Origin: Streptomyces sp. NBC_00335
Lineage (GTDB): Bacteria > Actinomycetota > Actinomycetes > Streptomycetales > Streptomycetaceae
Length of the DNA: 64,000 nucleotides
Reading direction: 5' to 3'
NCBI RefSeq assembly: GCF_036127095.1
Contig: NZ_CP108006.1
Span: 1,488,001 to 1,552,000, forward strand
The stretch's first letter is position 1, and each line of letters opens with the position of its first letter. The translations under genes and the position numbers were made by a program. A model generated the notes under the pieces. It had not been told where the DNA came from and searched no databases. It worked only from the letters and a program-made list of their open reading frames with translations. Of this stretch, positions 54,303 to 62,973 are shown one piece after another.

Positions 54303-55518
54303 TCCCGTTGATGAAGTTCGACACCAACCGGCGCGGCTGGCCCGCGAGTTCCGGTGCGGGCATCACCGTGCGCCACTCCTCGTAGAGGACCCGCAGCTGG
54401 AGCCGGGCGAAGTGCGCGCCCAGGCACACGTGCGGGCCGTCCCCGAAGGAGACGTGCGGGTTGGGGGCGCGGCCGAGGTCGAGGCGGCCGGGGTCGGCGA
54501 AGACCCGCTCGTCGTGGTTGGCGGACGCGTGGAAGACCACCACCTTGTCGCCGGCCCGGATCGGCTGCCCGGCGAGCTCGGTGTCGGCGGCGGCGGTGCG
54601 CCTGAAGCTCAGCACCGGCGGGTGCACGCGCAGGAGTTCCTCCACCGCCCGGTCCAACGGGGCCCGGCCGTCCGCGAGTCCGGCGTAGGCGTCCGGGTCG
54701 CGGGCCAGGGCGAGCAGCCCGCCCGGTGCGGCGCTGCGCACGGTGTCGTTGCCCGCGACGGTGAGCAGGAAGAAGAACATCTCCAGCTCCGCGTCCTGAA
54801 GTCCGGCGAGCGCGAGGGCGGTCATCACGTCGTCGCCCGGGTGGGCCCTTTTGTGGGCGGCCAGTTCGCGGGCGTACGCGAACATCTCCCCCAGCAGCGC
54901 CGGTGAGCGCGGGTTGAGCGGCTTCCCGTCGGGGCCCGGCAGCGGAGCCGGGGCGTCCTCGGGATCCTGGTAGCCGATGATCCGTACGGTCCACTCCAGC
55001 AGCAGCCCCCGGTCCGCGGCCGGAACGCCCAGCAGGTCGGTGAGGTTCAGCAGCGCGTACTCGTCGGTGACGGTGCGCACCAGGTCGGCGGCCCCGTCCT
55101 CGGCGCCGTCGCGGGCGGCGCGCAGCAGCGTACGGGCGCGGCCGCGGACCCGGGCGGCGAAGGCGTCGACGCGGGCCGGGGTGAAGGCGCGTGCCACGGT
55201 CCGGCGCAGGGTCCCGTGCTCGGGGGGATCCTGGTTGAGCATGGTGCGCCGCAGGAAGGGCAGGTCGGCCGGGTCGGGGTCGCGGATCTGGGTGGCGCCC
55301 AGGTGCGAGGAGTACGTGCGGTGGTCGCGCAGCACCCGGACCACGTCGGCGTGCCGGGTGACGGCCCAGAAGCCGGGGCCGGCGGGCCAGCCGAGCACCT
55401 CCGGCTCGCGCTGCCAGGCCACCGGGTGGTGGTCGCGCAGCAGCCGGTAGCGCTCGTACGGGACGCCTTCGGCGTAGAGGCGCGGGTCGAAGACGTCGGG
55501 GGCCGGTCCTTGGTCCAT
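54262..55518 (-). CDS. Cytochrome P450
   Basis: This 418-residue protein has the I-helix oxygen-activation motif VAGNDTVRSA, the K-helix E-x-x-R in EELLRVHPPV, and the heme-binding loop FGDGPHVCLGAHFA with the proximal Cys. The substrate is unknown and no ferredoxin gene is adjacent. ATG 55518 is used; the frame continues upstream through a repetitive GC-rich leader (CCCGCAAGGGGCC twice) that is unlikely to be coding. Confidence 0.93.
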   Translation of the reverse strand: MDQGPAPDVFDPRLYAEGVPYERYRLLRDHHPVAWQREPEVLGWPAGPGFWAVTRHADVVRVLRDHRTYSSHLGATQIRDPDPADLPFLRRTMLNQDPPEHGTLRRTVARAFTPARVDAFAARVRGRARTLLRAARDGAEDGAADLVRTVTDEYALLNLTDLLGVPAADRGLLLEWTVRIIGYQDPEDAPAPLPGPDGKPLNPRSPALLGEMFAYARELAAHKRAHPGDDVMTALALAGLQDAELEMFFFLLTVAGNDTVRSAAPGGLLALARDPDAYAGLADGRAPLDRAVEELLRVHPPVLSFRRTAAADTELAGQPIRAGDKVVVFHASANHDERVFADPGRLDLGRAPNPHVSFGDGPHVCLGAHFARLQLRVLYEEWRTVMPAPELAGQPRRLVSNFINGITRLPLRVSGPAG

Positions 55519-55647
55519 GCGCCACACGGTGGCGGGGACGGGACCCTGCCCGCAAGGGGCCACACGGCGGCGGGGACCGGCCCCGGCCCGCAAGGGGCCG
55601 CGCGGGAGCGGGGGCCGGGCCTGCCGTCCCGCGCGCCCCGGCCGGGC

Positions 55648-56187
55648 TCAGTCCTCCGGCCTGACCTCGCACACGGCGTTCTGCTCCTTGCCGTCGGAGC
55701 CGATGAGGAGGATCTCGGGGGCCGGCCTGGTGGTCACCGCCGCCAGGGCCGTGCACGCCAGTTGGCGCCGGGCCGGGCCGGACAGCGGCTCGACCGGGAC
55801 GGGCAGCACGACGCGCAGGGTCTTCCCGTCGCCGAAGGACTTGACGCCCGCCCGGGCGTAGTCCGGGCCGAACGGGTTCTTGGCGTCCGGCACCGGGATC
55901 TCGCTGGTCAGACCGGCCTCCCGCGCGGCCTCGTTCGGCCCCTCCAGCAGCTCCCCGATGGTGAAGCCGGCGTCCGACCGCTGCATCCGGTCGGAGACCG
56001 GGACCGGGACGAGCGCGCCGTCGGGCGCGATGAAGTACAGCAGGCCCGGATCCGGCGCGGTGGCCAGTTTCACGGTCCCGGCGCGGCCGCTCTCCACGAC
56101 CCCGCTGGTGGCGATGCCGCAGCCGGTGGCGAGGAGCAGGGGGACGGTCAGCGCGGCCGCGGCCACGGCCTTGCGCACCCGGGTCAT
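55648..56187 (-). CDS. Lipoprotein linked to the two-component system, GerMN-like
   Basis: This 179-residue protein has a lipoprotein signal (ALTVPLLLATGC, Cys near 23). The rest (LLYFIAPDGALVPVP, IGELLEGPNEAAREAGLTSE, VVLPVPVEPLSGPARRQLAC) resembles GerMN-domain lipoproteins found next to streptomycete sensor kinases. It overlaps the kinase gene by 4 bp and is the last gene of the operon, so it may modulate the kinase from the outer face of the membrane, as CseA does for CseBC. Confidence 0.78.
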   Translation of the reverse strand: MTRVRKAVAAAALTVPLLLATGCGIATSGVVESGRAGTVKLATAPDPGLLYFIAPDGALVPVPVSDRMQRSDAGFTIGELLEGPNEAAREAGLTSEIPVPDAKNPFGPDYARAGVKSFGDGKTLRVVLPVPVEPLSGPARRQLACTALAAVTTRPAPEILLIGSDGKEQNAVCEVRPED

Positions 56188-57632
56188 ACGCGGGCCTCCA
56201 GCGGCATGTCGAGGGTGAAGAGGGCGCCGCCGCCGGGGGCGTTGGCTGCGTGCAGGGTGCCGCCGTGCAGGCGGACGTTCTCCAGGGTGATGGCCAGGCC
56301 CAGGCCGCTGCCCGTGGAGCGGGTGCGGGCGGCGTCGGCCTTGAAGAACCGGTCGAAGATGTGCGGCAGCACCTCGGGGGCGATGCCGGGCCCGCTGTCG
56401 GCGACCTCGACGAGCAGCCGCTCCCCCTCGGGCCCGCCCTCGGTGCGGACCGAGACGCGGACCGGGGTCCCGCCGTGTTTGAGGGCGTTGCCCACGAGGT
56501 TGGCGAGGACCACGTCGAAGCGGCGCGGGTCGAGCAGGGCGCGGACGTCCGGGGGCAGGTCGGTGCTGACCCGCCCGTCGGTCCAGTGGCGGCGTTCCAG
56601 GGTCTTGGTGACGGCCTCGGCCACGTCGACCTCGTCGAGGTTGAGCTCGGCGGCGCGGGCGTCGAAGCGGGAGATCTCCATGAGGTCCTCGACGAGCACC
56701 GCGAGCTTCTCCGTCTCGGCGCTGACCAGGCGCAGCGCCTTGGCGGTGTCGGCGTCGAGTTCCTCGGCGCCCTCGTCGAGGACCTCGGTGACGGCGAGCA
56801 TCCCGGCGAGCGGGGTGCGCAGTTCGTGGGAGACGTCGGCGGCGAAGCGGCGGGCGCGGGCCTCGGCCTCCCGGAGTTCGCTGACCGACTGTTCGAGGGC
56901 GCGGGCCGTCTCGTTGAAGGTGCGGGCCAGTCCGGCGAGTTCGTCGGCTCCGCGCACCTCGATCCGGGTGTCGAGCCGGCCGCGGCCCAGCCGCTGGGCG
57001 GCCTTGCGCATGTCCCGTACGGGCCTCAGGACGCTGCGCGCCGCGAGCAGGGCGGGGATCAGGGCGATCGCCAGGCCCGGTACGGCGCCCCTTCTGGCGG
57101 CGGCGACCAGGGCCTCGACGGTGGTCTGCTCGGTGTCCAGGGGCACGACGGCGTAGAACACGGCGCCGGTGCTCTCGTAGGCCTCCTTGTACTTGAAGAC
57201 GGCGGGCATGCCGACGACGAGGGAGAGGTTGCCGCTCCGGTCCTTCGTGCGCTGGAAGGCCCCGTGCGGATGGGCGGTCACCTGGCTGCGGAGCTGTTCG
57301 CTGACGGAGGGGGAGACGGTCTTGCCGCCCTGGTTCGAGCTGGCGCGGAGCTTTCCGTACTCCCCGTAGACGATCCAGGGGTGCGGCTGGCCGCGCTTGC
57401 CCAGTTCCCCGACGAGCCGCTGGAGTTCCGCCTGCCCCATGGGCAGTTGGGTGTACTGGGAGTCGACCAGGTCGCGCAGGGTGCTGACGGCGGTGTCCTG
57501 GCTCTGCTTGAGGATCGCGTTGCGGGCCTGCTGGTAGGTGAGCGCGGCCGTGCTCACCGCGCAGATGGCGGCGACCAGCAGGAAGGCGGCGATCAGCCGG
57601 GTGCGCAGGCCCAGCGGTGCGAAACGTCTCAT
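56184..57632 (-). CDS. Two-component sensor histidine kinase
   Basis: This 482-residue membrane kinase has two membrane segments (about 11-31 and 180-200) flanking a ~150-residue extracellular sensor, a HAMP domain, DHp motif ADVSHELRTPLAGML with the phosphoacceptor His, and the ATPase domain with N-box NLVGNALKHG, DSGPGI and GSGLGLAI. The layout matches CseC/AfsQ2-like kinases. It starts 9 bp after the response regulator gene. Confidence 0.93.
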   Translation of the reverse strand: MRRFAPLGLRTRLIAAFLLVAAICAVSTAALTYQQARNAILKQSQDTAVSTLRDLVDSQYTQLPMGQAELQRLVGELGKRGQPHPWIVYGEYGKLRASSNQGGKTVSPSVSEQLRSQVTAHPHGAFQRTKDRSGNLSLVVGMPAVFKYKEAYESTGAVFYAVVPLDTEQTTVEALVAAARRGAVPGLAIALIPALLAARSVLRPVRDMRKAAQRLGRGRLDTRIEVRGADELAGLARTFNETARALEQSVSELREAEARARRFAADVSHELRTPLAGMLAVTEVLDEGAEELDADTAKALRLVSAETEKLAVLVEDLMEISRFDARAAELNLDEVDVAEAVTKTLERRHWTDGRVSTDLPPDVRALLDPRRFDVVLANLVGNALKHGGTPVRVSVRTEGGPEGERLLVEVADSGPGIAPEVLPHIFDRFFKADAARTRSTGSGLGLAITLENVRLHGGTLHAANAPGGGALFTLDMPLEARV

Positions 57633-57641
57633 GCTCGGCGC

Positions 57642-58325
57642 CTACAGCGGGCCGAAGCGGTAGCCGAAGCCGCGCACGGTCTGTATGTAGCGGGGGGCGC
57701 CGTCGGGGTCCTCGATCTTGTGGCGCAGGCGGCGTACGCAGGCGTCCACCAGCCGGGCGTCGGCGTGGTAGCTGTGGTCCCACACGTATTCGAGGAGCTG
57801 CTGGCGGGAGAAGACCTGCTCGGGCGAGGCCGACAGGTGCAGCAGGAGCTTGATCTCACTGGGGGCCAGGGGGAGGCGCTCGCCGTTCCTGGCGACGGTG
57901 AGCCCGGCGCGGTCGACGGCCAGCTCGCCGTGGAACTCCACGTCGGGGCGCCCGCCGGCGGGCTCGCTGAGGCGGCGCAGCACGGCCTTGATGCGGGCTT
58001 CGATGACCTCGGTGCGGGCGGGTTTGACGATGTAGTCGTCGGCTCCGGCCTCCAGGCCGACGACTATGTCGAAGTCGTCCCCGCGTGCGGTGAGCATGAT
58101 GATCGGTACCTGGCTGTTCTCGCGGATCCGGCGGCAGACCTGGACCCCGTTGATGCCGGGCAGCATGAGGTCGAGCAGGACGAGCTCGGGGTGGAAGCTC
58201 GCCATGAGTTCGAGTCCGGCCTCGCCGGTCTCGGCGGCGCTCACGTCGTGGCCCCTGCGGCGCAGGCCGAGACCCACGCCCTCCCTGATGGAAGGGTCGT
58301 CCTCGATCAGCAGTACGCGTGGCAT
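57642..58325 (-). CDS. OmpR-family response regulator
   Basis: This 227-residue protein has a receiver domain (LLIEDDPSIREG, phospho-Asp in LVLLDLMLPG, Lys in YIVKPA) and a C-terminal winged helix (LAPSEIKLLLHLSA, DARLVDACVRRLRHKIED, IQTVRGFGYRFG). It pairs with the downstream kinase. I cannot decide between the CseB-like and AfsQ1-like groups, so no symbol is given. Confidence 0.93.
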   Translation of the reverse strand: MPRVLLIEDDPSIREGVGLGLRRRGHDVSAAETGEAGLELMASFHPELVLLDLMLPGINGVQVCRRIRENSQVPIIMLTARGDDFDIVVGLEAGADDYIVKPARTEVIEARIKAVLRRLSEPAGGRPDVEFHGELAVDRAGLTVARNGERLPLAPSEIKLLLHLSASPEQVFSRQQLLEYVWDHSYHADARLVDACVRRLRHKIEDPDGAPRYIQTVRGFGYRFGPL

Positions 58326-58395
58326 CGGGTCAGTATTCCAGGATCGTCGATCGGTCCCCTCCCGCTTTCGGCCGATATCGGCGGCCGCAGCGGGT

Positions 58396-58413
58396 CCGGC
58401 CGGGGACGGCCGG
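58396..58413 (-). terminator. Hairpin after the MurJ gene
   Basis: CCGGCC and GGCCGG flank a 6-nt loop, 14 bp after the leftward MurJ stop. A second palindrome CCGATATCGG lies at 58372-58381. The hairpin separates MurJ from the response-regulator operon, whose promoter must lie in the same 101-bp gap. Confidence 0.45.
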
Positions 58414-58426
58414 TCGCGGGCCTGTC

Positions 58427-60211
58427 CTATCGGCCGGTCTTGCGGCGTACGGAGTCCAGCAGGTCGGTGATCTCCGTGAGCCGCAGGGGGCGGGCGAGGA
58501 GTAGGACGACGAGAACGATCACCGCGGTTCCCGCCGCGACTCCGGCGAAGTTCCCGAGGGGCCCGGAGAGGTGCCCGAACCGGTCGACGGAGCGTGCGGC
58601 CGCGTACCCGGCGGCGGCCGCCGGGGTGCAGGCGGCGAGGAGCCGCAAGTGGGTCCGTACGGCGGTGTTCTTGCGCTGCGTACGGGTCCCCGTGCGCGGC
58701 CCGAGCCGCCGGGACAGGACGTACGCCGTGAGGGCCGCGCCCGCGGTGAAGGCGATCGAGCAGGCAGCGGCCATGCCGGTGACGGCCCAGCGCGGCGGCA
58801 GCACCAGGTACGCGGCGAGCGAGAGCCCGGCGTTGAGGGCGGCGATGGTGAGGTTGAGGAAGAAGGGGGTCCGGGTGTCGGAGAGGGCGTAGAAGCCGCG
58901 GGAGAGCACGTACTGCGCGGAGTAGGCGATCAGGCCGGGTGCGAAGGCCGCGAGCATGCCGGCCATGACGGCCACGTCGGCGGGGCCGGTGCGGCCGTAC
59001 TCGAAGACGCTGCCGATCACCCAGGGGGCGAGGGCGGTGAAGAGCGCGGCGGCGGGGACGACCAAGGCCGCGCTGGAGCGCAGCGCGTAGGAGACGTCCC
59101 TGCGCACGGCCCCGAGGTCGCCGTCGGTGGCGGAGGAGCTCATCCGGGGCATGAGGGCGGTGACGAGGGAGACGGTGATGATGCCCTGCGGGACCATCCA
59201 CAGCAGGTAGGCGTTGCTGTAGGCGGTGTAGCCGGCGCCGCCCGCGAGGCCCGCGTCGACGGCGCGCTGCCCGGTGGCGGTGGAGAGCCGGGTGACGACC
59301 CAGTACGCGATCTGGTTGGTCAGGACGAGCAGGACGAGCCAGCCCGCGTTGCGCAGCGGGCGGGCCAGCCCGCTGCCGCGCCAGTCGAAGCGGGGGCGCC
59401 AGCGGAAGCGGGCGGCGCGCAGCGAGGGGATCAGGCCGAGGGCCTGCACGACGATGCCGGCGGTGGTGCCGATGCCCAGCAGCCGGGTCTCGGAGGCGCT
59501 CAGGCCGTCCGTCGCGCCGTGGGAGACGTACAGGAAGAGCCCGAACACGGCGATGACGACGAGGTTGTTGAGGACCGGGGTCCACATCATGGCCCCGAAC
59601 CGGCCGCGGGCGTTGAGCACTTGCCCGAGCAGGGTGAACAGCCCGTAGAAGAGGATCTGGGGGAGGCAGTAGCGGGCCAGGGCCACGGTGGTGGACTCCT
59701 GGCCGCCGCTGTAGCCGGTGTACGCCGAGACGATGAGCGGGGCGGCCAGTACGGCGGTGGCGGTCAGGACCAGCAGCGCGGCCGTGCAGACGGTGAGCAG
59801 CCGGTCGGTGTAGGCGGCGCCGCCGTCCTCGTGCTCCTTGGCGGCGCGGACCAGCTCGGGGACGAAGACCGCGTTGAGGGCGCCGCCGATGAGCAGGATG
59901 TACAGGATGTTCGGGACGGTGTTGGCGACCGCGTAGCCGTCGCCGAGCAGGGTGGTGCCCAGCGCGGCGACGATCACGGCGGAGCGGACGAAGCCGGTGG
60001 CGCGGGAGACGATCGAGCCGGCGGCCATGAGCGCGCCGCTGCGCAGCACCGAGGTCTTCTTCGGTGCTGCGCGGTCGGCGGCGGGCCCTGTCGCGGCCTC
60101 GGCGGCGGTGTCCTGCGGGGCCGGGGTGTCCTGCGCGGCGGGGGTGTCCTGCGCGGCGGGGGTGTCCTGCGCGGCCGGGGTGCCGGCCGCTCTGGGGTCT
60201 GCGAGGGTCAC
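58427..60211 (-). CDS. murJ: MurJ-like lipid II flippase (MviN family)
   Basis: This 594-residue membrane protein has about fourteen transmembrane segments and MurJ motifs such as SIVSRATGFVRSAVI, the NILYILLIGGALNAVFVPEL stretch and VSLVTALMPRMS. It flips lipid-linked peptidoglycan precursor across the membrane. The N-terminal ~60 residues are a cytosolic low-complexity extension with TPAAQD repeats. Streptomycetes often carry more than one MurJ-like gene, so essentiality of this copy is not certain. GTG 60211 overlaps the upstream aminoacyltransferase stop (GTGA). Confidence 0.87.
   Translation of the reverse strand: MTLADPRAAGTPAAQDTPAAQDTPAAQDTPAPQDTAAEAATGPAADRAAPKKTSVLRSGALMAAGSIVSRATGFVRSAVIVAALGTTLLGDGYAVANTVPNILYILLIGGALNAVFVPELVRAAKEHEDGGAAYTDRLLTVCTAALLVLTATAVLAAPLIVSAYTGYSGGQESTTVALARYCLPQILFYGLFTLLGQVLNARGRFGAMMWTPVLNNLVVIAVFGLFLYVSHGATDGLSASETRLLGIGTTAGIVVQALGLIPSLRAARFRWRPRFDWRGSGLARPLRNAGWLVLLVLTNQIAYWVVTRLSTATGQRAVDAGLAGGAGYTAYSNAYLLWMVPQGIITVSLVTALMPRMSSSATDGDLGAVRRDVSYALRSSAALVVPAAALFTALAPWVIGSVFEYGRTGPADVAVMAGMLAAFAPGLIAYSAQYVLSRGFYALSDTRTPFFLNLTIAALNAGLSLAAYLVLPPRWAVTGMAAACSIAFTAGAALTAYVLSRRLGPRTGTRTQRKNTAVRTHLRLLAACTPAAAAGYAAARSVDRFGHLSGPLGNFAGVAAGTAVIVLVVLLLARPLRLTEITDLLDSVRRKTGR
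60107..60180 (-). repeat. 18-bp tandem repeat in the MurJ N-terminal extension
   Basis: About four copies of a unit close to GGGGTGTCCTGCGCGGCG encode repeated TPAAQD hexapeptides. Exact central copies suggest slippage; the length can change without frameshift. Confidence 0.8.
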
Positions 60212-61383
60212 CGGCGGGCCATGTACGCCTGGAACGCCTTGTAGAGGGCCGTGTTGGCGTATCCGTCCATGGAGGTCTCCCACTCGCCGAGGGTTTCGAC
60301 GACCTGTCCGCCGGTGCCGAGCTTCCAGCGCAGCAGCCCGAAGGAACGTTCGTCGGGGTCGAGGGTGGAGGGTACCCCGCGCATGTCGTATTCGTCCGCT
60401 CCGAGTGCATGTGCGTCACACATCATGCGCCACTGCAGGGCGTTGCTGGGGCGGACCTCGCGGCGGTGGTCGGCGGAAGCACCGGTCTGGTACCAGACCC
60501 GGCTGCCGGCCACGATCATGGTGTGCGCGGCGAGGATCTCGCCCTGGTGAACGCCCAGGTAGAGGCGCATGCGGCCGGGTTCCTCGGCGTTCAGGACCTC
60601 GTACTGCTGCTGGTAGTACGCCAGCGAGCGGCCGAGCCTGAAGCCGTCGCGCTCCTCGGTGATGCGCAGCAGCCGGTAGAACTCGGGCAGGTCCGCCGCG
60701 GTGCCGACGACGGTCTCGACACCCGCCTTGGTGGCCTTGCGCACATTGCGCCGCCACTCCTGGTTCAGGCCCGACCACAGTTCGTCGCGGGTGCGCCCGG
60801 CGAGCGGTACGCGAAAGACGTGGCGGGGCTGGGCGTCGCCGTCGTCCTCGCCTCCGCAGCGCTTCCAGCCGCGGGTGCGCAGCCGGTCGGCGAGCGCGGC
60901 GCCGACCGGGTCCACCTCGGTGGCGAGCACGTCGGAGATCTGCCGGCCCGGGCCGGTGCCCGCCTTGGCGGTGGCCGCGTCCCAGCGGCGGTAGGCGGGG
61001 GTGGGCCCGATGCGCACGGCGAAGGCGCCGGAGGCCTTGAGGTGGTTCTTGAGGGGGGTCAGCCAGCGGTCGATGTCGGGGTCGGCCCAGTCGGCGACGG
61101 GTCCCTCGGGGAGGTAGGCGAAGTATTTGCGGGTGCCCGGGAATTGACGGTAGAGAACGAGACCGGCTCCCTCTATTTCACCGCCGGGATAGTGCCATCC
61201 GACCCTTTCCGAGCGCCAAAGGTCCTTTACGCCACCCCAGGACGGGTACTGGAGAAAACTGGCCCGGCCGTTCCCGGAAAGGAATGCCTGGTATTCCGCT
61301 TCGGACAGCGAGCGCACGGTGAGCTCCCTGTCCCGGCTTCGGGTCTGGTGCGGCTGGGTGGGGGTCACGAGCAGTGCACACAC
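60208..61383 (-). CDS. FemX-like aminoacyltransferase (peptidoglycan interpeptide bridge)
   Basis: This protein of about 391 residues belongs to the Fem/GNAT-like family: SFLQYPSWGGVKDLW near the N-terminus, EWRRNVRKATKAGVETVVG in the middle and YDMRGVPSTLDPDERSFGLL near the C-terminus. FemX-type enzymes add glycine from Gly-tRNA to the lysine or diaminopimelate of lipid II. Coupling with the MurJ gene (4-bp overlap) supports action on lipid II. The start is uncertain: GTG 61383 (AGGAAGG about 10 bp upstream) is used, with GTG 61368 as an alternative. Confidence 0.85.
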   Translation of the reverse strand: MCALLVTPTQPHQTRSRDRELTVRSLSEAEYQAFLSGNGRASFLQYPSWGGVKDLWRSERVGWHYPGGEIEGAGLVLYRQFPGTRKYFAYLPEGPVADWADPDIDRWLTPLKNHLKASGAFAVRIGPTPAYRRWDAATAKAGTGPGRQISDVLATEVDPVGAALADRLRTRGWKRCGGEDDGDAQPRHVFRVPLAGRTRDELWSGLNQEWRRNVRKATKAGVETVVGTAADLPEFYRLLRITEERDGFRLGRSLAYYQQQYEVLNAEEPGRMRLYLGVHQGEILAAHTMIVAGSRVWYQTGASADHRREVRPSNALQWRMMCDAHALGADEYDMRGVPSTLDPDERSFGLLRWKLGTGGQVVETLGEWETSMDGYANTALYKAFQAYMARR

Positions 61384-61609
61384 GGCTGACCGGCCTTCCT
61401 GTACGTCCTGTACGCCCAAATCGGTGGATGCACAGGACTCTCACAGGTGACCGTGACGGCGGTGTCCGCCGATTGTGACCGGACGATGACCGTATCGCTG
61501 CGGTCCATGTCACATGGGAAATCCTGAAGTTTTCCTGATCTCCCGCAACCTAGAGTCGTTCCGTTCGCATCTTCTTTTGCGGACGATCATTACTTCGGAG
61601 GGGTTTTCG

Positions 61610-62824
61610 TTGAGCCGCACACGCCGGGTCTTCTCTGTACGCAGCCGTACCGCCATCGCGGCCGGTACCGCATTGCTGGCCGCCTCGCTCGCCGCCTGCG
61701 GGGGCGGCGGCGCCACCGCGGGTGGCGGAGCCAAGGCGGAGATGAAGGAGAAGCCGGCCATGGCGGTCTCGGTGAACCTCACCGGCGACCAGGTGAAGGC
61801 AGGGGCGCCGGTGACCGTGACGATCGCCGAGGGCAAGCTCGCGACGGTGAAGGTGACGGACGCCAAGGGCGGGGAGCTGGCCGGGCAGATATCCGCCGAC
61901 GGGAAGACCTGGACCTCGCAGGGCAACGCCCTGCCCTCGGCCGAGTACAAGGTCGATGCGCAGAACACCGACAGCCAGAGCGCGACCACGACCTTCAAGA
62001 CCTCGGCCCCCGACAAGGTGAACAAGGTCTCGATCAACATATCCAAGGGCAGCACCGTGGGTGTGGCCATGCCGGTCTCGATCGTCTTCGACAACCCGGT
62101 GAAGGACAAGGCGGCCGTCGAGAAGCAGCTGAAGGTCACCACCTCGAACAACACCGAGGGTTCCTGGGGCTGGATCACGGACTACTCGGGCAAGGACCGG
62201 GTGGACTGGCGGCCCAAGGAGTACTGGAAGTCCGGCACCGACGTGAAGGTCCAGATGAACCTGAACGGCGTCGACTCCGGCGCCGGCGGCGGGATGTTCG
62301 TCAAGGACTACAGCACCGAGTTCAAGATCGGCAAGGAGCGCCTGATCAAGGTGAACCTCGACACGAAGAAGATGTCGGTCACCGAGGACGGCCAGGCGGC
62401 CGGCACCATCCCGATCTCGGCCGGAACTCCCGGCGGCAAGAAGGCCTCCTGGGACGGCAAGATGGTGATGATGGCCAAGGAGGGCACCATCCGGATGGAT
62501 TCCCAGACGGTGGGCCTGGGCGACTCCTACGACAAGATGGTCGACTACTCGATCCGGCTGACCTGGTCGGGCATGTACGTGCACGCCGCCCCGTGGAACA
62601 CCGCCAACTTCGGCCGCGCCAACACCAGTTCCGGCTGTGTGGGGATGAGCGACGAGAACGCCAAGACGTTCTTCGGATCGGCCCAGGTCGGCGACCCCTT
62701 CGAGGTCGTGGGCCAGGGTTCCAAGGGCAACCCGGACGTCGGCAACGGCTACGGCGAGTGGAACCTGACCTGGGAGCAGTGGCAGGCCAAGAGCGCCGTG
62801 GCCGGCACCCCGCAGGTCGGCTGA
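61610..62824 (+). CDS. L,D-transpeptidase lipoprotein (YkuD family)
   Basis: This 404-residue protein has a lipoprotein signal (AAGTALLAASLAAC, Cys near residue 29), a Gly-rich spacer, two Ig-like beta domains (about 55-250) and a C-terminal YkuD catalytic domain with the signature HAAPW...SSGCVGMS, in which His and Cys are catalytic. It forms 3-3 crosslinks in peptidoglycan outside the membrane. TTG 61610 is used: GGAGGGG lies 6 bp upstream, and the in-frame extension beyond it has no signal-like sequence. It is divergent from the FemX/MurJ pair, forming a cell-wall neighbourhood. Confidence 0.93.
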   Translation: MSRTRRVFSVRSRTAIAAGTALLAASLAACGGGGATAGGGAKAEMKEKPAMAVSVNLTGDQVKAGAPVTVTIAEGKLATVKVTDAKGGELAGQISADGKTWTSQGNALPSAEYKVDAQNTDSQSATTTFKTSAPDKVNKVSINISKGSTVGVAMPVSIVFDNPVKDKAAVEKQLKVTTSNNTEGSWGWITDYSGKDRVDWRPKEYWKSGTDVKVQMNLNGVDSGAGGGMFVKDYSTEFKIGKERLIKVNLDTKKMSVTEDGQAAGTIPISAGTPGGKKASWDGKMVMMAKEGTIRMDSQTVGLGDSYDKMVDYSIRLTWSGMYVHAAPWNTANFGRANTSSGCVGMSDENAKTFFGSAQVGDPFEVVGQGSKGNPDVGNGYGEWNLTWEQWQAKSAVAGTPQVG

Positions 62825-62875
62825 AAGCCGCCGGGCCGAGACCGCCTCCCCCGCCGAGTTGACCATCGTTCAATC

Positions 62876-62931
62876 GTTACCGGCACGTAACTTACTCACG
62901 GGTTACTTCCGGTAAGCCCCTCCCGTTACCG
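62876..62931. promoter_or_regulatory. Cluster of GTTAC/GTAA repeats before the secreted hydrolase gene
   Basis: GTTACCGG (62876) and CCGGTAAG (62909) are near-perfect inverted repeats; between them lie the palindrome GTAACTTAC (62887) and GGTTACTTCC (62901), and GTTACCG recurs at 62925. The array ends 43 bp before the start codon. It is AT-richer than its surroundings and probably contains the promoter and a repressor site. Confidence 0.5.
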
Positions 62932-62973
62932 TCGGGTCACTTTGACACCCCCGGCACACGCGAGGAGCGATCG

